DNA from: Mesorhizobium opportunistum WSM2075 | GTDB lineage: Bacteria; Pseudomonadota; Alphaproteobacteria; Rhizobiales; Rhizobiaceae | Direction: 5' to 3' | DNA: 64,000 nt | NCBI RefSeq assembly: GCF_000176035.2 | Contig: NC_015675.1 | Coordinates: forward strand, 2,484,001 to 2,548,000 | In this document: piece after piece, positions 44,153 through 53,188 of the stretch | Numbering within the stretch: position 1 is the stretch's first letter | How the letters are laid out: each line of letters starts with the position of its first letter | The notes under the pieces: generated by a model | The model's database searches: none | The model's input: the letters and a program-made list of their open reading frames with translations, nothing else | Told to the model about the DNA's origin: nothing | Made by a program: the position numbers and the translations under genes

Positions 44153-45127
44153 TTAACGACCGGTTTCCACTTGCACCTTTCGTGACTGGTTGGTCGGCAT
44201 CTCTCCGGCGGGTCTCCGAGGCTCCAAAGCGCGGCGCAATGCCGGCGCTTCCTGCTGGATATGGTCCCAGAGCCGGTTCGCGACCGGGCCGTGCGGCCGG
44301 TCGCGGCGGCGCGCCACCACCAGCTCATCGGTGCGGCCCGGCATATGCCGGCCGGCAATGGAGCACAGGCGCCCGTCATGCAACTCGTCCTCGATCAGGA
44401 AGCGGGGCAGGTGGCCCCAGCCGAGGCCTTGCAGGATGATCTCTTTCTTCATGCCCTGGTCGGCGACGAGGCATTGCGGCGCGCCTTCGATCAGCGAATA
44501 GTTTTGTTGTGGCGAATGGCGGGCGCTGTCGCGCATCACGCATTGGGTGAGTGCCTGCATCTGATCGGGAGTGATCGGCTCCTGGATGCGCTGCGGCAGA
44601 AAGCCAGGCGCCACCACGGGAATGAAGGGCACCTTGCACAAATCGACCCATTCCACCCGTGCATCGCCCTTATCGACCCAGTGCAGGATCAGATCGGCTT
44701 CGTCATCGAAAAGCCGCTCCCACGGACCGCCGACGGCTTCGAAGTGCAGGTGCAGGCGCGTGCCGGGGCACTGGGCGAAGAACCGTCCGAGCATGCCAAG
44801 CACCTGCGGGCGCGGGCAGAGGTCGCCGATCACGACATGGATCTCGCTTTCCTCGCCCATCGAGAGCTGGGCGGCGTGGACACGCAGACCTTCCAGTTCG
44901 CGCAGCAGCGCTTGCGCGCGGCGGTGGAACGACAGCCCTGCCTCGGTCGGGCGCACGCGATAGCCGCTGCGGTCCAGGAGAACGAGATCAAGCTGCCGTT
45001 CGAGCTTGGCGACGGCGGCGAACACCGCCGGATGCGAGCGGTGCAGCAGGGCGGCCGCCGGCTGAAAGCCGCCGGTGCGGATCACGGCATCGAAACATTG
45101 CAAGTCGTGCAAGGTGAATTCGGCCAT
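44153..45127 (-). CDS. LysR-family transcriptional regulator
   Basis: This is a 324-residue LysR regulator: FTLHDLQCFDAVIRTGGFQP, then AAALLHRSHPAVFAAVAKLE, a winged HTH, linker and effector domain (VIGDLCPRPQVLGMLGRFFA). The C-terminus is about 20-30 residues longer than usual (RKVQVETGR). It is divergent from the PcaD-like hydrolase gene, with a 100-bp spacer that holds an inverted repeat, so it probably controls that gene. PcaQ in Rhizobium controls pcaDCHGB in the same way, but I cannot say this is PcaQ. Confidence 0.88.
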   Translation of the reverse strand: MAEFTLHDLQCFDAVIRTGGFQPAAALLHRSHPAVFAAVAKLERQLDLVLLDRSGYRVRPTEAGLSFHRRAQALLRELEGLRVHAAQLSMGEESEIHVVIGDLCPRPQVLGMLGRFFAQCPGTRLHLHFEAVGGPWERLFDDEADLILHWVDKGDARVEWVDLCKVPFIPVVAPGFLPQRIQEPITPDQMQALTQCVMRDSARHSPQQNYSLIEGAPQCLVADQGMKKEIILQGLGWGHLPRFLIEDELHDGRLCSIAGRHMPGRTDELVVARRRDRPHGPVANRLWDHIQQEAPALRRALEPRRPAGEMPTNQSRKVQVETGR

Positions 45128-45139
45128 GTCAGCTTTGAC

Positions 45140-45163
45140 TACAGAGATTGTCCTATCTTTGTA
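45140..45163. promoter_or_regulatory. Candidate LysR-type operator before the PcaD-like gene
   Basis: TACAGAGA-N8-TCTTTGTA is an interrupted inverted repeat with one mismatch in eight. It begins 13 bp from the LysR start and lies 65 bp from the hydrolase start, in the shared spacer. It fits LysR-type recognition by location and symmetry only. Confidence 0.4.
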
Positions 45164-45227
45164 ATATCACCAAAAGCCGGCCGCAGCTACGCTTAGCCTC
45201 ATTCAACGTTCCAGAAGGAATTTCATC

Positions 45228-46019
45228 ATGAGTGAGCTGAACTTCGTGACTGTCGGCGATGGCACGCGCATCGCCTACCGCTTCGACGGCGACGCCGGAA
45301 AGCCGGTGCTGATGCTGTCGAACTCAATCGGCACGACGCTGCATATGTGGGACGGGCAGGTCGGCGAGCTGTCCCGGCATTTCCGTGTTCTGCGTTACGA
45401 TTTTCGCGGCCATGGCGGGTCGAGTGTTCCGATCGGGGCCTATTCGCTCGACCGGCTCGGCCGCGACGTGATCGAGCTGCTCGATGCGCTCGGCCTTGGA
45501 CGCGTGCATTTCCTCGGCCTGTCGCTGGGTGGCTTCGTCGGGCAATGGCTCGGCGTCCACGCGCCCGAGCGCATCGACCGGCTGATCCTGAGCAACACCT
45601 CGTCGCATCTCGGGCCGGCAAGCTATTTCGACGAGCGGATTGTCTCGGTACAGCAGGCGCCCGACATGTCGGAAACCGCCGAAATGTTCCTCAACAACTG
45701 GTTCCCCGCCAAGATGGTGGCGGCCAACGAGCCCATCATCGCGGAATTCCGCACCATGCTGCTGACGATCGACCGGCAAGGCCTGGCGGGTCTGTTCGCC
45801 GCCGTTCGCGATGCCGACCTTCGCCGCAGCGTGGCGCTGATCAACCGGCCGACGCTGGTGATCGCCGGCGAGCACGACACAGTGACGGCGGCCAGCCACG
45901 GCGAACTGATCGCCGCGGCGGTACCCGGCGCGAAGCTGGTTGTCCTGCCCGCGGTTCACCTGTCGAATGTGGAGTATCCGGCGGAGTTCATAAAAACCGT
46001 GCTCGATTTCCTGCGCTGA
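45228..46019 (+). CDS. pcaD: PcaD-like alpha/beta hydrolase (3-oxoadipate enol-lactonase)
   Basis: This is a 263-residue alpha/beta hydrolase. Oxyanion-hole loop L-S-N-S-I-G-T, nucleophile elbow G-L-S-L-G-G-F (Ser at about residue 96), acid Asp in E-H-D-T-V-T, and His in A-V-H-L-S-N. The S-N-S-I-G-T-T-x-x-M-W-D and E-N/Q-P-x-F pattern resembles 3-oxoadipate enol-lactonase, the last ring-cleavage step of the beta-ketoadipate pathway. No pcaC/H/G/B genes are nearby, so the aromatic role is inferred and another lactone may be the substrate. LysR control is likely. Confidence 0.8.
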   Translation: MSELNFVTVGDGTRIAYRFDGDAGKPVLMLSNSIGTTLHMWDGQVGELSRHFRVLRYDFRGHGGSSVPIGAYSLDRLGRDVIELLDALGLGRVHFLGLSLGGFVGQWLGVHAPERIDRLILSNTSSHLGPASYFDERIVSVQQAPDMSETAEMFLNNWFPAKMVAANEPIIAEFRTMLLTIDRQGLAGLFAAVRDADLRRSVALINRPTLVIAGEHDTVTAASHGELIAAAVPGAKLVVLPAVHLSNVEYPAEFIKTVLDFLR

Positions 46020-46065
46020 CCGAGAGTCTACTCCCGTGGTCTGCTGTCTGGCGACGTAGTGGTCC

Positions 46066-47058
46066 TCACGGCTCCTTGCAGATCGGCACTGGTTGCGACG
46101 GTGCCGCCGGATGGTCTTTCTTGTATTGCACGATGATCGGCTCGAGGGTTTTGCGCGGCCAGAATTTCGGCGCGCCGATTTCTTTCAGGCAGGAGGCGTT
46201 CCAGTAGAGATCTGTGCCGGACAGCGAATGGCTTTTGGCCGATGCTTGCGCGACGGCGGCGATGTCGCGCGATTCCGGATAGATGTATAGCGTCGTCGGG
46301 TTGTCCTTGACCATCGAGATGATCTGCCGCGCATCCGAAGGCGACCAGCTGGTGCAGCCATTGCTGCGGCCGCCGGCATAGTCCACCAGTTTGCCGAACG
46401 GCACCAGGCCATCGTGGTCGGCATAGGAGCTGTTCGGGCTTTTGCGCATGCACATGCCGCGCAACACTTGCGCGGCATGGCCGCCGATCACGCGCTGCCT
46501 GGCGTTGGCGGCTTCGCCTTCGCCATCGAACTGGATGAAGGTGCGCTGGAAGGCCACGTCCTGCTTCGCGCCGGTGCGGTAGTAGCCCTTGAACGAGGTT
46601 TTCGCCTCGCGGGTCATGTAGGCTCCGCCGGCGGTCAGTTCCGAATCCATGGCATTGCCGAAGTTCTTCGCGCAGCGCCTGCCATTTGAAAAATCTACCG
46701 TGCCTTTCAGGTTGCGGCCGCCACCATGTCCCGACGAGATGGCGTGAAACGACTGGCTGGCTTCGCACACGACATAATACCGGCGCCCCAGCACGCCGTT
46801 GCCCAGATCGCCGGGACGCGTGGCGTCCATGGCAAAGTAGCAGGGGTTCCTGACGGCGCCCTGCGCGACCTTCTTGCGGTAAAGCGCGCGCGCCCGCTCC
46901 AGGACCACTTGCGAGATCTGGCCATCGCCGTCGCCGACATGAGCCTGCAGCCAGGCCGGAATATCGGATGGTGCGGCGAACGACCGGACGGCCGTCAAAG
47001 CGATGACGACAAGCAACAAGCCGGCGACGATACCCAAAGGGACAGATCTCAACCGCAC
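46066..47058 (-). CDS. Murein L,D-transpeptidase catalytic-domain protein
   Basis: This is a 330-residue protein starting with GTG, with an N-terminal signal/anchor (VPLGIVAGLLLVVIALTAVR). The catalytic domain is of the PF13645 YkuD-like type: YYVVCEASQSFHAISSGHGG (H-G of the first catalytic histidine region), later GGRSNGCTSWSPSDA, where the S-N-G-C-x-S holds the nucleophilic Cys. Such enzymes make or cut 3-3 links in peptidoglycan. No neighbour supports a specific role. Ends 47 bp from the convergent hydrolase gene. Confidence 0.85.
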   Translation of the reverse strand: MRLRSVPLGIVAGLLLVVIALTAVRSFAAPSDIPAWLQAHVGDGDGQISQVVLERARALYRKKVAQGAVRNPCYFAMDATRPGDLGNGVLGRRYYVVCEASQSFHAISSGHGGGRNLKGTVDFSNGRRCAKNFGNAMDSELTAGGAYMTREAKTSFKGYYRTGAKQDVAFQRTFIQFDGEGEAANARQRVIGGHAAQVLRGMCMRKSPNSSYADHDGLVPFGKLVDYAGGRSNGCTSWSPSDARQIISMVKDNPTTLYIYPESRDIAAVAQASAKSHSLSGTDLYWNASCLKEIGAPKFWPRKTLEPIIVQYKKDHPAAPSQPVPICKEP

Positions 47059-47425
47059 CGGTTCAATTCTCCTGTCGAAGCCTTGCGAATCCTCGCCGCA
47101 AGCAGCCGATCATAAAATGCCTCGCGCCAATCGGCGAAACACATCTTGTTTAGCGCTCCGTCAAATAGGCACGAAGGCGGCGCGCAAAACGTCCGTAGGC
47201 CGGGATGCTGGCTCAAGGCTTGCGCCGCTCGACTGCGGATCCAGGGATGTGCGCGATTTTCGATCGCTTGGGATTGCGCTATCATCTGATTCTGGCACGG
47301 CCCGCGCCTCCTCCCTCCGCCGGGAAAGCATCATTCATGCGGGGCACTCCGATCACCGAACCGACTGTTCGAGCACAAGGCATGAGGAGGGGTTGCGAAA
47401 ACTGCTCGCACCAGGAGGTTTTGCG
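47059..47425. other. Divergent spacer with no recognised gene
   Basis: This is 367 bp between the L,D-transpeptidase and the DnaB-like gene. Both frames on either strand look like chance readings. A strong AGGAGG lies at its right end as the ribosome-binding site of the DnaB-like gene. I found no terminator, tRNA or repeat. It should hold two outward promoters, not clearly seen. Confidence 0.6.
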
Positions 47426-48130
47426 ATGATCGCGCCCATCTACCATCTGAAGCGTCAAGCCAGGCTGTTGTCGCGCGAGGCAAAAATCCCGCTCCACCAG
47501 GCACTTGACCGTATTGCCGCTCGCGAAGGTTTTGCCGGCTGGAGCCTGCTCGCGGCAAAAGCGGCCGAAATCTCGCCCGCCGCCAGGCTGTTTGCGCGGC
47601 TGGCGCCCGGCGACCTGGTCCTGGTTGGCGCGCGGCCGGGCCACGGCAAGACCCTGATGAGCCTCGAACTCGCGGCCGAAGCCATGAAGTCAGGCCATCG
47701 CAGCGTGTTCTTCACTCTGGAATATACACAAAGCGATGTGCTCGACCGGTTTCGCGCCATCGGCATCGAGCCGCAGCAGTTCGGCGGACTATTCGAGTTC
47801 GACAATTCCGATGCCATCAGCGCCGGCTATATCGTCAAAGTGCTGGGATCGGCGCCGCGCGGCACGCTGGCGGTCATTGACTATCTGCAGCTGCTCGACC
47901 AGAAGCGGGAGAATCCCGAGCTGATGGACCAGGTTCGCATGCTGAAGGCCTTCGCACGCGACAGCGGCGTGATCCTGGTCTTCATCTCGCAGATCGACCG
48001 CTCATACGATCCATCGGCGAAGCCGTTTCCCGATATCGGCGATGTCCGGTTGCCGAACCCGCTGGACCTGTCGCTGTTCAGCAAGGCGTGTTTCCTCAAC
48101 AAGGGCGAGATCCGCTTCCAGGCGGCTTGA
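47426..48130 (+). CDS. DnaB-like P-loop ATPase with N-terminal helical module
   Basis: This is a 234-residue protein with a RecA/DnaB-type ATPase core: Walker A GARPGHGKT (68-76), the S-V-F-F-T-L-E-Y-T region of the DnaB catalytic Glu (93-101), Walker B LAVIDYLQLL (148-157), and I-S-Q-I-D-R (188-192). The DnaB N-terminal domain and linker are absent. In their place a 45-residue helical start (HQALDRIAAREGFAGWSLL) resembles the small helical module of glyoxalase-superfamily and plasmid-related proteins. It is not a complete replicative helicase; role unknown. The start has AGGAGG upstream. Confidence 0.8.
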   Translation: MIAPIYHLKRQARLLSREAKIPLHQALDRIAAREGFAGWSLLAAKAAEISPAARLFARLAPGDLVLVGARPGHGKTLMSLELAAEAMKSGHRSVFFTLEYTQSDVLDRFRAIGIEPQQFGGLFEFDNSDAISAGYIVKVLGSAPRGTLAVIDYLQLLDQKRENPELMDQVRMLKAFARDSGVILVFISQIDRSYDPSAKPFPDIGDVRLPNPLDLSLFSKACFLNKGEIRFQAA

Positions 48131-48164
48131 GCGTTCTCCCGGCCACGGTTAGAGAGCATGGATC

Positions 48165-48722
48165 ATGGTCGAGATCGTCAAACCCGCGCTTGAACATCTG
48201 CCGTCCTACAAGGCGGCGCTCGAGCGCGGCTGGTCGCCGGACAATGTGCGGCTCTTGCAGGCGACGCGCGAGCAACTTGCGGCGATAGAAGAGGATCCGG
48301 TGGCGTTCCTGGCCAGCCTCGACGATCCTGAGGCGAAAGGTGGCCCGGTCACCTTGCCCGACGGGACGAAAGTGCCACGCCTGCCGGGTTTCCGCCGCTG
48401 GATCTGGGACGGCGAGGCCTCGGGCTCGATCGGCTTGCGCTGGCAGAAAGGCACGGCGGACCTGCCGCCGCATGTGCTTGGCCATATCGGCTATGCGGTG
48501 GTGCCGTGGAAGCGGCGGCGCGGCTACGCGACCGAGGCGCTGCGGCTGATGCTGGACGAGGCGAGGGCGGTTGGCCTGGCTCACGTCGAGATCACCGCCA
48601 AGCCGGGCAACCCGGCGTCGCACAAGGTGATCCTGGCCAATGGCGGCAGGCTGGTCGAGCGCTTCTTCGAGGATGCCGCCTATGGCGGGGCGGAGAGTTT
48701 GCGGTTCCGGATCAAGCTGTAG
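48165..48722 (+). CDS. GNAT-family N-acetyltransferase
   Basis: This is a 185-residue GNAT protein: H-I-G-Y-A-V-V-P-W-K-R-R-R-G-Y-A-T-E-A-L-R-L-M-L (acetyl-CoA loop R-R-G-Y-A at about 119), then V-E-I-T-A-K-P-G-N-P-A-S-H-K-V-I-L-A-N-G-G. The N-terminal half has V-A-F-L-A-S-L-D-D-P and a strand S-I-G-L-R-W. It is similar to RimJ/ribosomal-type acetyltransferases but the target is unknown. It starts 34 bp after the DnaB-like gene, so cotranscription is possible. Confidence 0.88.
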   Translation: MVEIVKPALEHLPSYKAALERGWSPDNVRLLQATREQLAAIEEDPVAFLASLDDPEAKGGPVTLPDGTKVPRLPGFRRWIWDGEASGSIGLRWQKGTADLPPHVLGHIGYAVVPWKRRRGYATEALRLMLDEARAVGLAHVEITAKPGNPASHKVILANGGRLVERFFEDAAYGGAESLRFRIKL

Positions 48723-48803
48723 CCGGCGCCATCCTCACCCGTGCTCGTCAGCACACGGCGCGTGGTCGGACAGGGCACGGATGGGGTGGGGGTGGTTGAG
48801 GCG

Positions 48804-49988
48804 CTACTCGGCGGCGGCCGTCAGCGGCGGCGTGGCATTGCTGCGCGCTTCCCAAAGATACGAGGCGAGTGCCACGAGCACGGCGACCAGCATCGCGAAA
48901 GTGCCAAGCAGCGGCAGGCTGCGATAGCCGAAGCCGCTGTTCAGCATGGCGGCACCCAGCGACGCCGCCAGCGCGATGCCGACATTGAAGCCGGACGGGA
49001 TCAGCGAGGAGGCAAGGTTCGACGCGTCCGCGGTCCAGGCCAGGATGCGGGTCTGGATCGGCGTGCCGATGGCGAAGTTGAGGCCGCCCCAGATGACGAT
49101 CGCAACGATCATCGGCAGGGGATAGGGGCTGACGGCATAGATCACCGCCAGCGTCACCGCCTGCAAGGCAAGCATGGTGATCAGCGAGGGCATCAGTTTC
49201 CAGTCGGAGAGCTTGCCGCCTAGGAAGACGCCGAGCGTGGCGCCGACGCCGTTGAGCAGCAGCACCCAGGGCACCAGATCCTCGTCCAGCCCGGTGATCT
49301 CAAGCAGGGTCGGGGTGATGTAGGTGAACAGGCCGAACTGGCCGATCATCAGCATCAGCATCAGGATCAGCGAGGTCCAGACCTGCTGGCGCGCCAGCAC
49401 GCGGACCTCGCGGGCAAGGCCGGCATGCTTCGCTTGATATCCCGTGGTGCGCGGCAGAAGGGCGGCCATGGCAAAAGTTGCCGCGACGCCCAGCGCGCAC
49501 ATCACCCAGAAGGTCGCGCGCCAGCCCCAGATGTTGCCGATCGCGGTGCCCGCCGGCACGCCGATGACGTTGGAGACGGTCAGTCCGGACAGGATGACGG
49601 CGACCGCCATGCCACGCTGGTCCTCGCGCACAAGGCCGACCGCCACCACCATGGCGACGCCGAAATAGGCGCCATGCGCGACCGCGACGGCAATGCGCAA
49701 CAAGAGCATCGAGGTGAAGTCCGGCGCCAGCGCGCAGGCCGCCTGGCCGATGGTGAAGACGATGGCGAGGCCGAGCAGCAAGGTCTTGCGCGAGATCGAT
49801 TTGGTGGCGAGCGCCAGCAGCGGTCCGCCAATGGCGATGCCGCAGGCGTAGCCCGAGACGAGATAACCCGATGTGGGAACCGAAACGCCGAGCCCCTGCG
49901 CCACCTGCGGCAGCACGCCGGCAATGACGAATTCGGTGGTGCCGAAGGCGAAAGCGGCGATGAACAGGGCGATGAGTGGAAGCGACAT
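48804..49988 (-). CDS. MFS transporter (AraJ-like)
   Basis: This is a 394-residue, 12-helix major facilitator. The N-terminus L-P-L-I-A-L-F-I-A-A-F-A-F-G-T-T-E-F and G-V-L-P-Q-V-A-Q-G-L-G-V-S are typical of the AraJ/arabinose-efflux-like DHA1 branch, where TM1 carries T-T-E-F. The R-K-x-L-L-L signature follows TM2-TM3. Probably an exporter of sugars or drugs; no regulator lies close by. The start is ATG 49988. Confidence 0.9.
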   Translation of the reverse strand: MSLPLIALFIAAFAFGTTEFVIAGVLPQVAQGLGVSVPTSGYLVSGYACGIAIGGPLLALATKSISRKTLLLGLAIVFTIGQAACALAPDFTSMLLLRIAVAVAHGAYFGVAMVVAVGLVREDQRGMAVAVILSGLTVSNVIGVPAGTAIGNIWGWRATFWVMCALGVAATFAMAALLPRTTGYQAKHAGLAREVRVLARQQVWTSLILMLMLMIGQFGLFTYITPTLLEITGLDEDLVPWVLLLNGVGATLGVFLGGKLSDWKLMPSLITMLALQAVTLAVIYAVSPYPLPMIVAIVIWGGLNFAIGTPIQTRILAWTADASNLASSLIPSGFNVGIALAASLGAAMLNSGFGYRSLPLLGTFAMLVAVLVALASYLWEARSNATPPLTAAAE

Positions 49989-50282
49989 GGGACAAGCCTT
50001 GGCTGGAACGGCCTCAAACCACGGATGGGCCTTGCGGGCAATCCAGAAATTGTGGGCGTGGGTTTAGGTTTTCTTCATCGAGTTCCCGCGCGACACGTGC
50101 TCGCAATGCCGGCGTGAAGGCGCCGTAATTCTGGTCAGCGCCACCACAATGGCGTGGAATCATTCCGCACTTGCTTGGCACGAATAATTGCTGGTGCACC
50201 CTCTAGGTCTCGCAATAGTGCTGGTATATGTTTATCTGTCGATGTTCGTCGTTGCTGAAATTCATTCTATAAGGAGGGGGAT

Positions 50283-50591
50283 GTGTTAAAGATAAAAAAT
50301 ATTTGGAATTTGCGACGCGTTGATATCGAGCGCGTTGCTAATTTTGTTTGGAAGATGGCCGTTGTAGTATTGGTTTTGAGATTTTTAGCCAGTTTGATCG
50401 GTGCATTTTTATTGGTCTACGCTGCGCAAGAGCCCGTAATGGATACCCATAAATGGACGGCGTTCAGCGCCTCTATAAGCCAGATATCGGCTGCGATGAC
50501 ACTGCTGCTTCAGTTGGCGGGTGTGCGCTTTGCCATCGAAGTCGGTCTTCGTCTGGCTGGCGATCCGAAACCGTCATCCACCTCCGATTAA
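50283..50591 (+). CDS. Small AT-rich membrane protein
   Basis: This is a 102-residue protein from GTG 50283, with AGGAGGGGG just upstream. It has two predicted membrane helices (VVVLVLRFLASLIGAFLLVY and a region around AMTLLLQLAGVRFAIEV) and a basic N-terminus. No family is recognised. Base composition (ATA, AAA, TTT-rich codons) is clearly AT-richer than that of its neighbours, so acquisition from elsewhere is likely. It stands alone between two minus-strand transporter genes; the 294-bp spacer upstream is also AT-rich and holds no other gene. Confidence 0.6.
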   Translation: MLKIKNIWNLRRVDIERVANFVWKMAVVVLVLRFLASLIGAFLLVYAAQEPVMDTHKWTAFSASISQISAAMTLLLQLAGVRFAIEVGLRLAGDPKPSSTSD

Positions 50592-50683
50592 ACCAGGACC
50601 CGCTAGCGATCATCGGTTGCTGAATATTGATGCGTCAGCGGCGAATGGTTTTGAGGATGCGCTAGCGTTTACCGCGAACACAA

Positions 50684-52348
50684 TCACCCCGCCTTCAACC
50701 TCGATCCTGTCAGCAGGCCGCGCTCTTCCAGGACGGGATAGGCCATCGACGCCAGCAGCGAGTTGATCTGCTTCAGGTCGCGGATGGTGTCGAGGTGGAT
50801 CGAGCTGGTTTCGACGCTCTTGGCGGTACCCTCGCGCAGCCGCAGGAAATGGCTGGCGCTCGTTTCCTTCTCGCGGTCACGCAACTGGTCCTTTTCCAGC
50901 ACCAGCTGACGGGCGGTTTCGGGATCGCGCGACACCAGCACGTTGAAGGCAAGCCGGGCATTGGCCAGCACCGAGCCGTGGAAGGCGCACAATTCGCTCC
51001 AGCCTTCGTCGGTGAATTCCAGGCCGCGGTCGAATTTCTTCTTCACATGCACCAGCATGTTGCGCACGATGATGTCGCCGACCTGCTCCAGCTTGACGCA
51101 GGCGCCGATCAGTTCCTGGCAGCGCAGCGCCTCGTCCTCGGTCAGCGGATTCTTGGTGACCTTGGCAAGATAGAGCTTTATGGCCGCGTGCTTACGGTCG
51201 ACGCGGTCGTCGAGCGCGGCCAGCGCCTTGATCTTGTCGGCGTCGGCGCTCTCGTAGAGCTCGATGATGCGTTTGAGCATGATCTCGACCGTCTCGCACA
51301 CCCGCACCACCTCGCGCGTGGCGTTGGCCAGCGCCTGGCTTGGCACATCGAGCGCGCTTTCGTTGAGCGCGGAAAGCTCGACGACGTCGAGCGAGGCGGC
51401 GGGCGCGGCTTTGGTGCCGAGCGCCACGATCTTCTCGGAAGCGCGATAGACGAAACCGGCCAGCGGCAGGCCGGCCAGCAGGATGATCACGTTGAACAGG
51501 ATGTGGGCGTTGACGATCTGGTCCGACGCCGTCGCGCCGAGGAAGCCGACATGCGGCCTGAAGATCATGAACAGGACCAGCATGACCAGGGAGCCCAGCC
51601 CGCGCATCAGGAGATTGCCGATCGGCACGACGCGCACGGCGGGCCCGGCCGAACGGGTCAGCATCGGCGCGATGATCGAGGAACCGAGATTGACGCCAAG
51701 GATGAGGACGACGCCGAGTTCGGGGCTGATCAGGCCACGCCCGGCAAGCGTCGCCATCAGCAGGACCGCCGCGATGCTGGACTGGAACAGCCAGGTGATC
51801 AGCGCCGCCAGCAGATAGGCGGTGATGGAATCGCTGGAGAAGTAGTTGATGATGACCGGCATGAGCTGGCTGTTGCGCAACGGCTCCGACGCCTGGCCGA
51901 TCATTTCCAGCGACAGGATCAGAAGGCCGATGCCGACCAGGATGCGGCCGGTCTGGCGCCAGTCGCGCCGCTCGGTGGCCATGAACATCACCGTGCCGGT
52001 GATCAGGCAGAGTGGCACCAGCAGCGTCAGATCGAAGGTCAAGAGCTTGACCACGAGCGCAGAGCCGATCTCGGCGCCGCGCACCGCCAATTGGCCCGCG
52101 GCACCCGAGACGATGCCGGAACCAGCAAAGGAACCGACCAGCAGGGTGACCGCGGTCGAGCTTTGCAAGGCGATCGCAAGGCCAGTGCCGGCCAGCACCG
52201 CCATGATCGGATTGCGCATGGTGGCGCGCAATTTGTGGCGCAGCACATCGCCATAGGCGCGTTCGACGCCGGTCTTGACCATGCGGGTGGCAAACAGCAT
52301 CAGCGCCACGGCGCCGGCCAGATGCAGAAGGACGACGGAACCGCTCAT
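50684..52348 (-). CDS. Na/Pi cotransporter family protein with PhoU-like domain
   Basis: This is a 554-residue protein. The membrane half has two copies of the Na/Pi-cotransport Q-S-S motif: ALQSSTAVTLLVGSFAGSGI near residue 60 and LFQSSIAAVLLMATLAGRGL near residue 190, with eight or nine helices in total. The cytoplasmic part from about 360 has the PhoU-like helical repeats (NATREVVRVCETVEIMLKRI, and the second copy ARLAFNVLVSRDPETARQLV). It should take up phosphate with sodium or act in phosphate sensing. No pho box is seen upstream. Confidence 0.92.
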   Translation of the reverse strand: MSGSVVLLHLAGAVALMLFATRMVKTGVERAYGDVLRHKLRATMRNPIMAVLAGTGLAIALQSSTAVTLLVGSFAGSGIVSGAAGQLAVRGAEIGSALVVKLLTFDLTLLVPLCLITGTVMFMATERRDWRQTGRILVGIGLLILSLEMIGQASEPLRNSQLMPVIINYFSSDSITAYLLAALITWLFQSSIAAVLLMATLAGRGLISPELGVVLILGVNLGSSIIAPMLTRSAGPAVRVVPIGNLLMRGLGSLVMLVLFMIFRPHVGFLGATASDQIVNAHILFNVIILLAGLPLAGFVYRASEKIVALGTKAAPAASLDVVELSALNESALDVPSQALANATREVVRVCETVEIMLKRIIELYESADADKIKALAALDDRVDRKHAAIKLYLAKVTKNPLTEDEALRCQELIGACVKLEQVGDIIVRNMLVHVKKKFDRGLEFTDEGWSELCAFHGSVLANARLAFNVLVSRDPETARQLVLEKDQLRDREKETSASHFLRLREGTAKSVETSSIHLDTIRDLKQINSLLASMAYPVLEERGLLTGSRLKAG

Positions 52349-52752
52349 CGTGGCACCTGCACGCAGGAACGGGCCGCGATGCGGACAGCACGATGGGCAG
52401 GGCGGAAAGCTGGGGTACGAATCATGGTCATGGCAGTCACTGATGATAGCAGGGATAATAGCTGGAATATTTTAGCCGGATAATAAAATTTTGTCGATTT
52501 CAAGGGCCTACGGGGGCGCGACGGGCCGTGTCGGAAAATGGACGGAGGTGAAATTGGTTGCATTTCCGGGCCCACGGGCGGGACGGCAGTTCGGCCAGCT
52601 CCGCCGCGCTTTCGGTGCCTGTCTTTGCGGGGCTGTTCAACTCATCGTTCTAAACTAGCGAATTCATTACATAATTGTAATGCTGGTGTTCAGTTTCAGT
52701 TCATCCATTGACCGCTACTCCTCGGGACATCGACAACCCAAGGAGACTTCCC
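52349..52752. other. Spacer with no recognised gene
   Basis: This is 404 bp between the divergent Na/Pi cotransporter and RcnB-like genes. Stretches around 52450-52500 are AT-rich (GGATAATAGCTGGAATATTT, GGATAATAAAATTTTGTCG), a likely promoter zone, with GGATAAT occurring twice. No terminator, RNA or ORF of quality is seen. The good ribosome-binding site AAGGAG at 52740-52745 belongs to the RcnB-like gene. Confidence 0.5.
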
Positions 52753-53133
52753 ATGAAACGCATTGTCCTTTCCGCGCTTGCTTTCTCGATGTTGGCCGCC
52801 ACCTCGCTCACCGGCCAAGCCGCGCCGATCAACGCACCGGTCGCGCCGCAGTCGAATTACACCAAGGTCGACTGGCAGAAGCCGACTCACCGGGATGTCA
52901 AGAAGCGCGTCATCCAGAAGCGCGTCTTTCAGAAGAAAGTCATCGTGAAGCGGAACAACTGGCGCAATGGCCAGCGATATTCCGGCTGGAGGCAGCACCA
53001 GCCGGTTCGCGACTACGGCCGCTACGGCCTGCGCCGCCCGGGTCCCGGCCAGGAATGGATCCGCGCCGGCAACGACTATGTGCTGGTCGGCATCCTCTCC
53101 GGCGTCATCTTCGGCGCGCTCGCCGCACACTAA
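52753..53133 (+). CDS. RcnB-family periplasmic protein
   Basis: This is a 126-residue protein with a signal peptide (MKRIVLSALAFSMLAATSLT, cleavage near GQA). The mature part is basic (RVIQKRVFQKKVIVKRNNWR) and ends with the RcnB-like pattern YGLRRPGPGQEWIRAGNDYV, then a hydrophobic tail. In E. coli RcnB moderates nickel and cobalt efflux from the periplasm; a similar role is only suggested. ATG 52753 follows AAGGAG. A terminator follows directly. Confidence 0.85.
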   Translation: MKRIVLSALAFSMLAATSLTGQAAPINAPVAPQSNYTKVDWQKPTHRDVKKRVIQKRVFQKKVIVKRNNWRNGQRYSGWRQHQPVRDYGRYGLRRPGPGQEWIRAGNDYVLVGILSGVIFGALAAH

Positions 53134-53157
53134 AGCACCCAGCGCTGGACTTGAAGG

Positions 53158-53188
53158 AAGGCGGCCCGCAACGGCCGCCTTTCTTTTT
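53158..53188 (+). terminator. Rho-independent terminator of the RcnB-like gene
   Basis: AAGGCGGCC-CGCAAC-GGCCGCCTT (53158-53181) is a perfect 9-bp stem, with TCTTTTTG after it. It ends the RcnB-like transcript 24 bp after the stop and lies 85 bp before dnaG. Confidence 0.85.

Noticed and set aside
50795-52483. A 562-codon plus-strand frame
   Set aside because: Antisense to the Na/Pi cotransporter; Gln, His and Arg-rich shadow composition.
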